NCBI GenBank assembly: GCA_034190875.2
Contig: CM067344.1
Span: forward strand, 75,529,244-75,593,243
Reading direction: 5' to 3'
Source of the DNA: Urechis unicinctus
Taxonomy: Eukaryota > Annelida > Polychaeta > Xenopneusta > Urechidae
DNA: 64,000 nt
The notes under the pieces are model-generated. The model ran no database searches, was not told the DNA's origin, and saw only the letters and a list, made by a program, of their open reading frames with translations. Below, piece after piece: positions 39,133-51,909 of the stretch. The translations under genes were made by a program, and so were the position numbers. Position 1 is the stretch's first letter, and each line of letters starts with the position of its first letter.

Positions 39133-40920
39133 AAGTGTCATTTTTTGCTCCATATCTGACTCCACAACGTATCATGATAGCGATCATTATCATGGTAGCA
39201 CTTATTTAAAGCAGTATCGGCGAACTGTCGAACTAAACATTACAGAATTGACGTCATCAGTACCCTATGATCCGTGCGGGCTTGTGCTGCAGTAATAGTG
39301 GAGAGAAAACAGCCTATCTACAGCAGGTGAACATGTACAACAAACTATTTAATCAAAAGTTGTGGGTTTATTTAATCATTAAACAGTGCACAAACATCTG
39401 TCTGTTTCCATGTATGGTGCTGTGCATACAAACTAATTAACCATTTATCGAGAGGAATTTTCTACATCAACCTAGCATTCTTTTCCGACTCCAACGCCAT
39501 GAGTGGCTGCCATTGGCGTAATAGGCTGGCGTTCTCGGCCCATGCTTGTATCATTTGTTTGTACGAAATGCACTAAGCACAATAGCATTTCTCGGCAATG
39601 TTATCTGCACCCTTCTTGATAACGGCTTATATGTGGTACCAAAGTGTGCCTCGCTCTATGCTTATGAAAACCATATGACAACAAATGGCAACATCTGTGC
39701 CATGTTTGTTCAGGTCAGGGAGAAGGTCATCTTGATAAAGAGATATCATTGCTCGTAGCAGCATCAGGTTAACTTGACGAAATACTTGCGGAATTTAGCA
39801 ACAAACCTGTCTATATAGGTCCACAAACATTTGCTGAATAACTTTATTTGTTCAAAACTATCTGTGTTGCCCAATATTCTGGGATACCACATGTCAAAAT
39901 TTCCTCTGGAAGCGACAGTAATACACCCAGAGACATCCTTCACGTGTATTATTGTACCGTAAAACGTACGCCACCAAAGCCTCAGACGTAAATTGCCGTC
40001 ATGGTTATTTATAATGCGTGGTGCCTAGGGTACACGAGGACTCGACTGTAAATACAGCTAGTATTTGGTAACCCCTTCGTCGGAGGTTCGCCACTCGACC
40101 TACCCTGTTCTAATATGGCAGTCACATATTTATTACCGTATTCATATAACGGGTTACTGCTATGGTTCGTTGGTGTTCCCCTTGGAGTCACTCATGGTTT
40201 GTCTGGTTCTCAAATGGAGACTGCACAGTGCGTAACATCAGTTAACTTATGATCTTCCATTTGGTGGCATAAAGGAGTGACGATGGAATTGAAAAAGGCA
40301 CCGCTCATATCCAAAGAATGTAATTAGTCCCCCCTGAAAAAGCATTGGATATCTAACGTCTGAAGTGTACAAAGGGTTGTGCTTTAGAAGATTTAAGAAG
40401 AAATCACGGTCTGTTCATTCCCTCTTCCTCGCTTTATGTGCTTATTTACAATTCATCCCTTGGTAGGACTTCTGTTGAATCCCTATTCCTAACCGACGTG
40501 TTTGCAGCTTTTCGGTGGGTTTTGTTCATTAGCGTGATTCATAATCCTTCAAGCATTTAACCTGGAACTTCAATTGGTCCAATCACCATTCCAATATTCC
40601 AATTCGGACAACATGTTTCAATTATGCAATGCTTTTTATTGGCATCTATGTAAAAATGACGCCCATCACATCGCGAACGAGTATTTGCAGTAACGTGTTG
40701 TCATTACTCCCTGGTCGAACGTGACGTTTGTTCTAACATGTTTTGAAACATTGGACTGCCAAAGTGCCATATCGAATGAATACCGTACATTTCGACTTTA
40801 CCCTTACTGACTTAAGTTTTGTACAGCTCGCAGGGTACGGATCCATGAACAACCTATCTTATGACCTATTCTTGTGGATAAGGTGTGCCATGTAATCGAT
40901 TGCAATGGGTGGCTGTACAT
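39133..40920. other. Gene-free sequence between duplicate blocks
   Basis: I see no domain-bearing frame, RNA gene or repeat here. It separates the truncated tandem copy from the 40,921-41,279 duplicate block. Confidence 0.5.
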
Positions 40921-41279
40921 ATTACTGTGCATATTATCATCTTTCATCTCCCTAACGCGGTAAGCAACCGGAACCTAAATCACCGTTTCCTATTCCGGTA
41001 TGCAGCGTACACTGTACAAATGAATTTGGCATGTCTCATTAATATCAGGATACAACTGAAGCTGTAGCACACATTAACTAATTGTTCTAAAGTGGTATTT
41101 ATATCTGGTCATGGGAGGATACTCGATCGACGCTGTACCAGGATCAATCTGCGGCGTGTTCTGCTGGCGACTTAGGCTTGGTATGCGTAATGAATAACAG
41201 CGACATGAATCATGCCACAGCAGCCATAAAGTCCTGGTTAGTTGGCAGTTAGGGTTGCTAAAAAACTGGTCGGTTTTCT
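40921..41279. repeat. Segmental duplicate, partner of 32,189-32,547
   Basis: A 359-bp copy of 32,189-32,547. A further block at about 41,848-41,945 matches 35,487-35,595 and, more distantly, 27,848-27,960, so this stretch is a third, shortened instance of the old duplicated region. Confidence 0.85.
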
Positions 41280-41945
41280 GCGTCTATTGCACCACTTCCT
41301 CTTGTGCCTTTGATTTCTCCACTGACACCATCCACCATCCACTTTCGTGGATACAAAGGAAGTATATAGTTTGATGACTTCACATTAGAGAACTAAGTTC
41401 ATTTGATGATATGTGGCAAATCGCAACGCTGCAATTTATACTGCATAAACTGAGAGGATAATATAGCTGCTCTTTCAAAACATATTCTGGTTATTTGGGA
41501 CGCAATCTTACTTCCACATTTTCTCCGTATTCTACCAAATTGGGCCTGCTGGTTAATTCTACATCAGTGAACCATACAAATGACTACAATATGTTTCGAA
41601 TCGTGAGTTTCCAACAACAGAGTTGCTGAATCCGACCGGGTCCTAGCAGTTGTGACTGAGGGTGCAATGAGGGTAACATGATCGGCATAGCTAAAAACAC
41701 CCGTATTATGATGTAGGACTGCAATGCTGGTAATCCTAGCATTATTTTCTCACGCCCACAAGCGGCTGCTCCTGAGCACTCATTAACCCAGGCACCTTCA
41801 CGTATTTCACAGCGCAATTTATGGCGTGGGAACCCGACCAGTGTTTCGACATCTGCTCGGGGTTGTCTGCTTCTTGTCGCCATGTGGTATACACCTGATA
41901 TCCATTCAATCAGACCTCACTTGCAATGCTTGCTATCTGAGTGGG

Positions 41946-43360
41946 GAGATATTAGGAACAGGACCCGACCCTCTCGCAACAAACCTTTCTTTACAAGCCG
42001 CTAATGCGGATGTCACGGCGGAAGAAGATTTAGATTTGCTTCCGGGGAATGGATGGCATAGTAGGTTTCATGTGTTGCAAAATATGTGTTTCAGTTCAAA
42101 TATCCCATTCATTTGCTGGGCTGGTTCCCCAAAAAGAATATTCAAGTCATGTTCAAGTGTCAATATTTTGATGTCATCTCCTCCGTCACCGTCGTGCAGA
42201 AGCATGTTTGCGTTTGGTATTCATAAATTGTCAGTGCACTGATGGATCACCACTCAACCAGGAGTTATCAGGGTGAGACGCAGGCATCCAATATGTTAGC
42301 TACCTTCACATAAATGATGGAGTCGCTCTATATAAAAGCAGACATTGACCCTCGAATGATGGTCAAATATGTCAACATGCTGATGGAGAAGGGGTTTAAA
42401 AGGTCACTTCGCAACGCCTAGTAAATTGCGCCTGTGTGTAAGGAAGTGTTGAATTGTCTATGCCGAGACAGCATACTAGACATCTAACACAATGTCCTGT
42501 GTTTGTCAGTAAAGTAATGAAATATACTACCATCTTCAACATACAAGCGCAGGAGAAATATTCATAATCCAGAGACAAAAAGGCGTCAAGAAAAGATCAA
42601 ATGAATCTGAAGAATCAGGGAGATCTTTTATATATGATAGAACTCCGGCATCAGTAATGTGTTGACTATACACAAGGCAGAGCTTTCCAGACCAGACGAT
42701 AACGTGTAACAGTAATTCGTGTATATTCATCTGGAAAAACCAATAATCATATTTCGCGCATGAAATACCGTTGGATAATTTTAACAATATAATCTACAGT
42801 CTTCAGGTATGTGTAAAACAAAATGATCAACAAAAGTCACAATTGCGGCGTTATGATAATCTGGCAATTGAGTAGGAAATGAGTTCGTCAACTGTACGGT
42901 GGATTTCGGTCAGAGAGCCCGTGACAACAGGTGCCCTTCTCCGAGAAGTAGTATGTGGAAGCGTGGGCGATCAACTCCCCAGCTGAAACGCGCAACGCAG
43001 AATGAACAGGTGTGTTAAAACTTTTCTGAATACCCTTTACTCTGATGACAAATACGAATCCCCTTCCCTGACAATGGGCATAGCGGCATCGTTCTAGATC
43101 TAGACGCCAACGATTGACCAATTTCTCCCTTGCTGTTGGTCGTCAGTTTGAAATAACTGACAATCATAACGTTGTGCAAATCATAGCGTGTATCACATTC
43201 TACTTTGAGGTACACATATGCGATCATAACGCCGTTTCCCATTTCAACCTCTCCTCTCCGCGTTCATAGTTGATTGTGCAAACCAGCCGGGAAATGCGAT
43301 ATGACATCGACGTATTGCTTTGCTAAATATCAATTACAACCCATGGGTATGCCAGCACAG
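41946..43360. other. Gene-free sequence downstream of RAB40
   Basis: No recognised gene. Two overlapping minus-strand frames at 42,888-43,242 have no family match I can name. Their base composition is less AT-rich than the flanks, so an unrecognised exon cannot be excluded. Confidence 0.4.
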
Positions 43361-43366
43361 TTTATT
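43361..43366 (-). terminator. Possible RAB40 poly(A) signal
   Basis: TTTATT on the plus strand reads AATAAA on the minus strand about 1.2 kb after the RAB40 stop codon. No earlier AATAAA was noticed on that strand between 43,367 and 44,585. If used, the intervening AT-rich sequence is a 1.2-kb 3' UTR. Confidence 0.3.
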
Positions 43367-44585
43367 AACAAGTAACAACAGACGTAGTACAGATTCACAT
43401 GCAAAACAACCATCATTAGAACAGAACTGTATTTCAGAGAATAATACAAGGTTGTATTCCAATGCAATACTCAAAGATACAAAACAGCACAAAAGCAGTA
43501 CAGCATTTACATATGAAGAAGAAGAGATGTTATAAATAAACACTTCAATATTGATTGACCTCAGAAGATGGGACCTTTCCAATGCCTTCACCTTATCCAG
43601 ATGAGACTGTAGCATCAACCTGCTCAACTCAAGTGGTATATAAGACCAAGTGCACACCACGTAATAAATTAATATGCAGCTTAGATTAACCCAGATTCAC
43701 TTATATTGAATCTCCAATGAAAACTCAGGGCAGAAGACTAGTAGACACTGTAGCAGCGCGGTTAGATCGGACAGATTTAGAAGAGTGAACACAATGAATG
43801 CCAGTTGATGGTAAGCACCTTACAAATGGTGGCATACTTAGAGCTGCATACCTGGACATGTTGCAAACACACTCAGTACCATTGCTATCGTACTTACATC
43901 TCCTACATTGGGAATAACTGGACATTATATTTTGACAGCTATTTTATCCAACTTCAATACAAAATACTGGTGGGTACAAGTGATTGTCACAACTTTTCCA
44001 AGCCAGATGGCACTTTTTCACTTATAAAATCCATCAATTTTTACAATGGCAATGAGGCATAGAAAATTATAGAAATTGTAGCAAAACTAATAAAATAGTA
44101 AAATATTGGATTGCAACATAAGCCATCTAATAAAACCCAGCATCAGCAAGGACAACAGGTTGCGTTTTGATATGCTTATATTGTAACAGGCAAGCCACAG
44201 ACAAACAGTAACAAGTGCATCTGGTGTAATAATACAACAGCATTATAAAGATTTGCATGGCAGGGTGAGGCGAATGCAATGCCAGTATGAGCATTGGTGT
44301 CATGGGACAAAAGTGGAACTCAGTAAGCCATATTCTAGACTTCACAATAGCGAATTCTAGATGCAACGCTTCAGCATTGACGAAGCTGTCACTTCAGGTG
44401 AGATTCAGTTTGGCCCACTTGGCCTTGGTGCCAGAACAGACCCGAAGGCGGTCTCCCACTTCATGCAAATATAAGAGAGAGCCTTCTAAACAAATCAACC
44501 TGATGCTTTATCATCCCAATTACAAGCATTCCGCCATGTGGCCCATGAAGAGCTTGTGTAGCAGATGACAAAGGCTCAGTATCTG

Positions 44586-47475
44586 TTAGCTAATGCAGCA
44601 ACTTTTGCGGCAGTTGGTGGGCGAGTCCGTGGGACGCACAATCTTGTGTTTCCTGTGTTTGTCAGCTGCTGCCCGGTGAGCAAAACTATGAACACGCATA
44701 CGAGTCTTATTGGTGAGAAGGTATGATTTGAGGTGGGATTTGATGGCGGTGGGTAGAGGCAGGTGATCGATGCCGTAGATAGTGGTCTGAGTGGCAATGG
44801 TGCGGCAACAAAGTTCTTGAAGAGATAATACTGCAACATACACAACTAATGTAATAGGATGTCAATGAAACTCAACACTAGTACAATTCTTTTATTGTTG
44901 TCTTATAAATGTGTATGTTTATGTTTTATGCTCAGGAGAGATTTTTTTAAAACAAAGATATTATGTACACAGACAAAACAGTGGGTAGCCACACCTACAA
45001 ACATCTTATCTTGAAACAATCTAAATGCTTAATCACCTTTATTGGGACCCCAGGTGCGACTCATACCGTTTCGCTTGAGGGCTACCCTGGACAACTCTGC
45101 CATAGATTCTACCACATTGAAGTCACACAGAGGTGACACCTCAAAGAAGGTCATATCATTCTTCATGGCGTATGTCTCTGCCTGCGCCTCGCTGACTTCC
45201 CGCTTGTAGGCCAGGTGGCATCGATTGCCAATGAGGATCTTGGGTACTCCTGGGGCATGCTGAACACAGATGATGTTTACAGCTACACACTATCAATCAT
45301 AAAGGGGAACAAAAGGTGCACCTAGGAGAGACCACAAACACGACTCCAGTAATAACGGCAAGGTTACATTAAAGATAAGCCAGGTCTATAAGCACTAGCA
45401 TATTTACACTATAAAGTTGACAAATATTCAAAATGATATGACAGCAGATAAGTATCTCCTTATCACATCAATCCATCACCCCATCCAAGGATCAAGGTAA
45501 TTTCAAATTGATAACCTACCTCATCAATTTCTTTGATCCAGCGGTCAATTCCCTCAAACGACCATTTGTTAGTAATGTCATAAACCAGAAGAATTCCCTG
45601 AAATCAAGTCAATAAAACAACAGTAAATGACAAGCAGAGCCGAATAAACCACACATATTGGAGTTGAAAGCTAAATAGAATATGGCATATTGTATTTCAT
45701 CTGAGCAGCTCAATTGGGAAGTGGTATGGGGTGAGAATACCTGGGCCCCACGTGAGTATGACCGGAATATAGTACAGAACCTTCCTTGGCCTGATGTATC
45801 CCTGAACACAACACACATACCATAGTTCAGACACACTGTGACTCATATCATACCAAGAGGACTATTAATGCTAAGTCACCCACTCATATGACACCAAGTG
45901 GACTATTAATGCTATGTCACCCACTCTGATTCAAACACATTTTGATGTTTTCTGCGAACATAAGCTGACAAAAACAAGCGAACACGAGCAGACAAAACCA
46001 AGTGAACATGAGCAGACAAAAACAAGTGAACACGAGCAGACAAAAACAAGTGAACATGAGCAGACAAAAACAAGTGAACATGAGCAGACAAAAACAATTT
46101 GTAGTGAATGGTGAAGCAGTGCACATTGACAGGAAATAATGATGTCACTTATTGCCACTCAGTCTGCATCGATGTCAGTCATTCCGACGCTGCTCACACA
46201 ATCACTGTTCTCACACCACATAGCAACATAACTGACTGTGATTACTGGCAAGTAGCACTACCCATTCAATCCGCCCTGTGGCCATGAAACAACCAGACAT
46301 TGGCCAGGGGACCGTGGCAAATGATCAGCCATTAACTTGCACCAAAAATGACTCTCTGACACAAGGGCGGGATGTCAGGTTATAATTGCATGAATAGCAT
46401 TTAAATATATCAAGGGTCACTAGCAATTATACAACAGACCAACAATGTACTGTATTTAATTGGTAAATTGTCATGCATCAGGCTAGTGAATACTCCTGCC
46501 ATGTCTCCCATTAATAGCTGCCTGCAAATACACCTGAATTAGAAGATACATATACATCAGAATTAAACGGTGCAATGGACAAATGAACACAGCAAATGGG
46601 GAATAGTCTGGTTAACAGCAAGTCAATTGATTTCAATATGATGACATGATAAACTTGGGCAGGATACCATGTTATAATCACTACCATCAACAAACCCACT
46701 ATGATTCATGGTTTTAGCATTACCATTCTGGCCGAAGAAACAACAACGCATTTGTTCATCAGTACATAATTAAATATTTTGCAGTGATTCAAGGATGACA
46801 AACAATGATCTCCATGCCTATTCAATAAGAGATTGACCTTTTAACTATTCACACAGGTCTCGGGAGGCAATAGCATTAGTTCAATGCAGACAAGTACTTT
46901 ATAAGTCAGAAAACTGGCTGGACAATGAATGGAGGAGTGTGAGCCTCAGGTGTTGTGCTTAATGGGGACATGGACTGATTACAGCTGGAGCATTTCATTT
47001 GGACTTATGAACATAAGAGTACTTGCATAGTGTCACCAGAAGCAACATTCTCACCACCCACAATCAACCAATACTCAACAAAGCATTCAAAGATACTCCA
47101 ACATCATCCAATATAATATAATATAAGTGGATCTAGGAAAACAGTCTTAAATTACAATGTCACTGAACTTATTATAAAGGTCCTATCCACCCAACCCAGC
47201 ACATATTTAATATAGTTACCATTACATACCAGAGTTGAAGCTTGACCCGTTTTCCATCCAGCAGTATAGTGGTTGTCTTGCAGAAGATCCCTGCAGAAAT
47301 ACACATACTCATTCATACAAACAACTATTAGAAGCCAAAGCCTTGCAAATCCCTCACAGTGAGCGAGATGGATGGGATTACAGCTACATTCAATTCATCA
47401 TTTTAAATAAGCTGCACTATATTGACATTCAGTAATTGTTAATTATATATATAAATATATATATATATAATTAAC

Positions 47476-47572
<97 letters not shown>

Positions 47573-48680
47573 ATATAAACATGTCAGGGTATCTAGCGCA
47601 ACAGAACTTGAGCCAGTCAGGGGTAAAGTAAGGGGCTTCTTATTCCTTCCAAAATCAGAGGCAATAGAAAGAGAATGAAGATGAGGCTGTTCAATGTTCA
47701 AAGTGACATCATCAAACAACTCAGTTTGGAACAGTGTGAAGAAACAGTTGCCTACAACCAACTTCGGACTGGCCTTCATATACTTCAACTACCACTTGTT
47801 TAGACACCATATTGGTCCACCTTTCAAACTAAGTAATATGTGAACATATAAACCACTAACAGCTGCTTATCTTATCAAACATGTCTACAGAGTAGAGACC
47901 ACAGAGTGTTATTGAGTAACTCATATATGTCTACAAGACCAACACAGCTTGAATATTGTCTGGGTGAGGTACAGGTAGACACAGACACCTGGTGTGATTA
48001 CAGGTATATGTGACAGCCAAGATGTTGTAAAAGGCAATAGTGATCAACCAAAGACGCCAAATAGAAGGATCAATCTTTGTACTCGGATCCATGTCTTACT
48101 GACCATCACTGCTGCTGGTGACCTTATGAACTTACAAACATCAAGCATTCCTCATACTTGCAAATGTGTATTGAAATCACAAATGGATACTTGCCAGCAT
48201 TAGGAAAATAGTTTATATATTATTACACTCCACAATAGAAAAAACTAATCATTGTGGAAACATGTACAAAAAAACTAAACATGTGGAGAAAGCTTTGAAT
48301 TGAAGGCGATATATAGTGTCTCCACAAATATCAATATCACATGAAATAATATAAATCATCATAGCACCTCAATTCCAGCCAACAATACAGTTAGTGGAAA
48401 TGAATGAAAACATCCATTTTCCATTCAATGAGATAATGTGCTTACCACTGGATAGTCCATATTGTGATTCCGCTGCACCGTCCTCCAATGCACCCAAAAT
48501 TTCTTCCTTACCCACATCACTGTCCCCGACCAAGAGGAACTTGAGCAGGTAATCATACGAGCGACTGCTGCGGAGGACAGCAGTAGGACTAAGCTCGTTA
48601 GGGATGGGGGATGAAGGTGTTGCAGGACGTGAGCTGGCCGCTGGTGCTGCAGCTAATAATGTTGACATTCTGCTAAACAT
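44586..48680 (-). CDS. RAB40: RAB40 family small GTPase with SOCS box
   Basis: Membrane-attached Rab-like GTPase that acts as substrate adaptor of a CUL5-Elongin B/C ubiquitin ligase. Coding exons on the minus strand are 48,680-48,446, 47,290-47,230, 45,801-45,741, 45,597-45,520, 45,259-45,037 and 44,830-44,586. All are GT-AG, total 903 bp, and give an uninterrupted 300-residue protein. P-loop GDSDVGK is at 52-58. The Rab40-typical DTSGQGR (100-106) replaces DTAGQE, and GNRCHL (156-161) stands at the NKxD position. The SOCS box starts near residue 222 (SLQELCCR) and has the Cul box LPLP at 243-246. The C-terminus CCIS suggests prenylation. An in-frame TGA upstream of ATG 48,680 fixes the start region; Met5 is an alternative. 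About 40 Ser/Pro/Ala-rich residues precede the conserved [10 protein letters not shown], more than in vertebrate RAB40 as I recall it. Confidence 0.96.
45852..45927. repeat. Two-copy tandem repeat in RAB40 intron 3
   Basis: A segment of about 40 bp containing GGACTATTAATGCTA and GTCACCCACTC is present twice in tandem, with a few mismatches. It lies in the intron upstream of the DTSGQGR exon. Confidence 0.75.
45965..46096. repeat. 24-bp minisatellite in RAB40 intron
   Basis: Five to six copies of a 24-bp unit (AAAACAAGTGAACATGAGCA core). The period is a multiple of three, so all frames stay open and read as 8-residue repeats such as TKTSEHEQ. It sits inside the intron between RAB40 exons 2 and 3, with no splice support for inclusion. 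Confidence 0.9.
47434..47577. repeat. TA-rich palindrome and (TA)n microsatellite
   Basis: Bases 47,434-47,479 form a near-perfect inverted repeat with arms starting AATTGTTAATTATATAT, followed by about 95 bp of TA dinucleotides. The block lies in RAB40 intron 1, the long intron before exon 1. Confidence 0.95.
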
Positions 48681-49351
48681 TGGCTGTGTGCTGCCCGACT
48701 GTGCTGCGACAGTTCACAGGCTGGTCATTTTTGTGCAGCGCCTGGCCTTAGTTACCCCTTTTGCTAGTGTATTCTTGAACTAATCCACCCATCTTCTTAT
48801 CCACTGGTAAGTTAAGTCATCTTGGAGTTCTGCAATGACATAATTGATTTATAGCCAAGGCCACTACTGTCAAATATAAAAAGTGACATATATTTATAAT
48901 CTGATAAAACTTTTCAAACAGAAGCAAATCACTGAACATTATTGCAGCACTATTCATAAGTAACTACCAATATCATCATTATCTAGTCTAGTTCAATAAT
49001 AAAATGCCCATTCAGTCCAGTTCTGGTTGGTGAAAGCATGGTAGAATATGTCTTTAGTTGTCAATGTACTTGATATCAATCATGTCTATTTATATTTCAA
49101 GTCTTCAAAACTAACAAAACCTCAAAAGTGATGACCCAATAGCACCAATGAGGACACTGGTATCAATACTGACCAACACAGGTGTGGTATAGCTCATCAA
49201 ACTAAATGCAATACATCTTTATTAATTTCCTAATTGTAAGTCAATAATTAAATACGACTATTTGTGCAAGATGATGCAGGCAAGATGATGTAGCAAAATA
49301 TTATAAGAATATTGATAGTTAACACATTATCAGGGGACATGCATCAATTCA

Positions 49352-49448
49352 GTGGTATTTACTAGCCCAAGAGACCAGCAGTCAATCGGATTATCCCTTG
49401 TCGGGGAGCGCAAGCTCCACTTGGTTCAAAAGAGCTAGTATTTACCAC
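49352..49448. mobile_element. 97-bp MITE-like inverted-repeat element
   Basis: Arms GTGGTATTTACTAGC (49,352-49,366) and GCTAGTATTTACCAC (49,434-49,448) are inverted copies except for the central three bases. Further pairing is possible inside, including GGAGCGCAAGCTCC. Size and structure fit a miniature element or a structured non-coding sequence; no clear target-site duplication is visible. Confidence 0.45.
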
Positions 49449-50034
49449 CTCATGGAAACTTTTATCGAGTTATATTAATTTTGAGCAACAGCAAGTTTTG
49501 ATGGCTAATAAAGCTTAGCTGAAACTTCATAAATCCAATAAAGTTGTGTTTAATAGGGTTGACCTTCCCTTAGCTACACCTAAACTGACCTAGAGTCTTG
49601 TTCATCTGTTCATTGTGTACACCTACTTTCCTAGGGATCTGGGCAGTCTAGCATTACTGCTGTTAAAATAGTTAGACTAGTTAAAATTGAGGTTCGAAAC
49701 TTAAAAAAACGGTCACATACGAGATAAAGGGAGCAAATTACTACAAATACACAATACAGTAGCTCACAGTTACAGGTTTTTTCTGATCCGCATGAACTGA
49801 TGTGATGGTCAACAGAATCAATCAACTGTCAACACACGACGAAAGCCGACTGGAACAAAGCCCAGTCAGAACCCGGATGGTCAGATTTCAGTGCGTTTCC
49901 TCTGTAGATAAATAAAGTAAGCAAGCATCGGTTCACACAACAGTGTAACCCAACCAGATACGTTCAGGTGATAACACGAAAGTAACTTCCAGACGATGTT
50001 TAAGCTGCAAATTTCGTCTCGATTCATCCTCTGA

Positions 50035-50082
50035 TGCGCACGCGCAGTTATTTGTGCAACCTTGACCTCTATCGACCGGAAA
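50035..50082. promoter_or_regulatory. Candidate shared RAB40/PALB2 promoter motifs
   Basis: TGCGCACGCGCA (50,035-50,046) matches an NRF-1-type palindrome, and CCGGAA near 50,076-50,081 an ETS core. They sit in a locally CpG-richer stretch between two divergent genes. They are 1.36 kb upstream of the RAB40 start codon and 130-180 bp upstream of the proposed first codon of the PALB2-like gene. Function is inferred from motif and position only. Confidence 0.4.
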
Positions 50083-50211
50083 CGTTAATTGTCAACAACC
50101 ACTCGACGGATCAAAAAAGCCCGCCCTGCTTGTCTCCGTCAAGGCGTGCGTATTTGCACTTGAAATAGCATCAGTTACACATGAGCTGATTAATTCATCA
50201 CATATGAAATC

Positions 50212-51869
50212 ATGAATAATTCGGAGGTAATTATCATACATCCTTGGTCACGAAAACTCAAAATTCAACTTGGTGTGCGATATTAGCAAAACTATGAAGG
50301 ACAGTCGTACCTTTACCTAGCTCCGGTCATAACGGTAACATGAATTTATACTCAGACGTCTTGTAGGGCTAACCTTTACCTGTTTACTAAGTGGCTTTAC
50401 CAACTGGCTTTACTTTATCCTTTAACCTACCTTTCCATAATTTGTCATTAAACCCACCAAAACACCTAGCTCCGGTCATAACGGTAACATGAATTTATAC
50501 GTCTACTGACGTCTTGTAGGGCTACGAAACACCATGCCAATGGTTAATTGTAGAGTGTCTCCATTGTATGAGGTGTGTGAGGCAATGTAGTTTCACAACT
50601 TTCAGTGAATCTCGATGATGTTCGCACATGTGAACTGTGTGTAACTTAATCATAACGTCACACAATCGTTCTGGATAAATACATTATGAAAAGACAGATG
50701 CACCAATAAATTGCTTGTTAGACAAGAAGATTATTAGACGAGAACATTTCTGGGCACTAATGGTCCCTCTATTCAGTTCAATTGTTCTATAAATTTTGAT
50801 CCCTATGATCTGAATCCTGTGACATTTAGAGATATCTCGGCATCCTGTCTTTGCTTCCTCATCATCTGATCATGATGAAAATTGAACGACAAATTATGGT
50901 TTCTGCTCTGAAGTTAGTGATTTATTCTGAAACATCAGTCCATCTTCAGGAAATCTGCATTCTTTAACAGGGCTCAAAACTAACGCCCGCCAATGGCGAG
51001 TCAAAATCACCTCGGGAGGGTTGAAATTATGAAACTGGTCGCCCGGGTGGCGAGTGAACAATTAGCCTGTATTAGGTATTTATGATGCACCTGCAAGAAA
51101 CAGCAAACAGCCGAGCGACTGACCTTCAATTTAAGACGCATTTATACCACCTTATCGGATGTCCCTTTGGTATTTCTAATTGGGCGCTAAAATATTGTCG
51201 CTCACTTAGCTGACCACTTTTTCACATAGCTTGCCTAACTAACGCTGCAATGTGACGGTTATACTTAATGATGCATCCCCATTCATATGTTTTCTGGTCT
51301 TTTATATATAATATAACTGTTTGTTTCATCCCAACTCCACCAAACATTATCATTATCCCATTACACCATCCGATATGTAGCAATATTTTTCGTACTCATG
51401 AAGTAAAACACCCCTCACGAGCAGCCGTGATTTTTTGTGCAAGAATTGAATTAGAGTTCTTTATCTTTGCATGTGTCGCAGTGAGCCGCGATATGCCACT
51501 TAATTGTTGTTGTTTCAGGTAATAATGTAAGCAGGTGCACAGAGGTAATACTCTAAGGTTAGCGTAGGCTTTTGAGAAGCTGTTACAAGAGCTCGCGCTT
51601 TCAACTGGTCTGCGCGTCACGATGCGGCGCGGCTGTGAACGTAATGACATCGCATTTTGGTCTCGGCAAACTTATGTGAATATATAAGTTTAGTCATGAT
51701 TAATCACCAAGCTCTGTGTAGAGTCGACCAAGTCAAATCGTCAGCGTCCAGTGCACACTGCAGTTGAAGCCACTCAAGCAATCCTCACAAGATACCAGGA
51801 AAAGTAGGACAACTTGACAAGTATGACTGCTTAATGTAATTTTGACTGTATGTATATGAATATATATAT

Positions 51870-51909
<40 letters not shown>

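Noticed and set aside
42888-43242. Two overlapping minus-strand frames of about 75 codons
   Set aside because: Somewhat protein-like composition, but no recognisable family and no convincing splice sites. Kept only as a remark on the intergenic region.
44287-44568. 93-codon plus-strand frame beside RAB40
   Set aside because: Lies antisense in the probable RAB40 3' UTR, with no domain or splice support.
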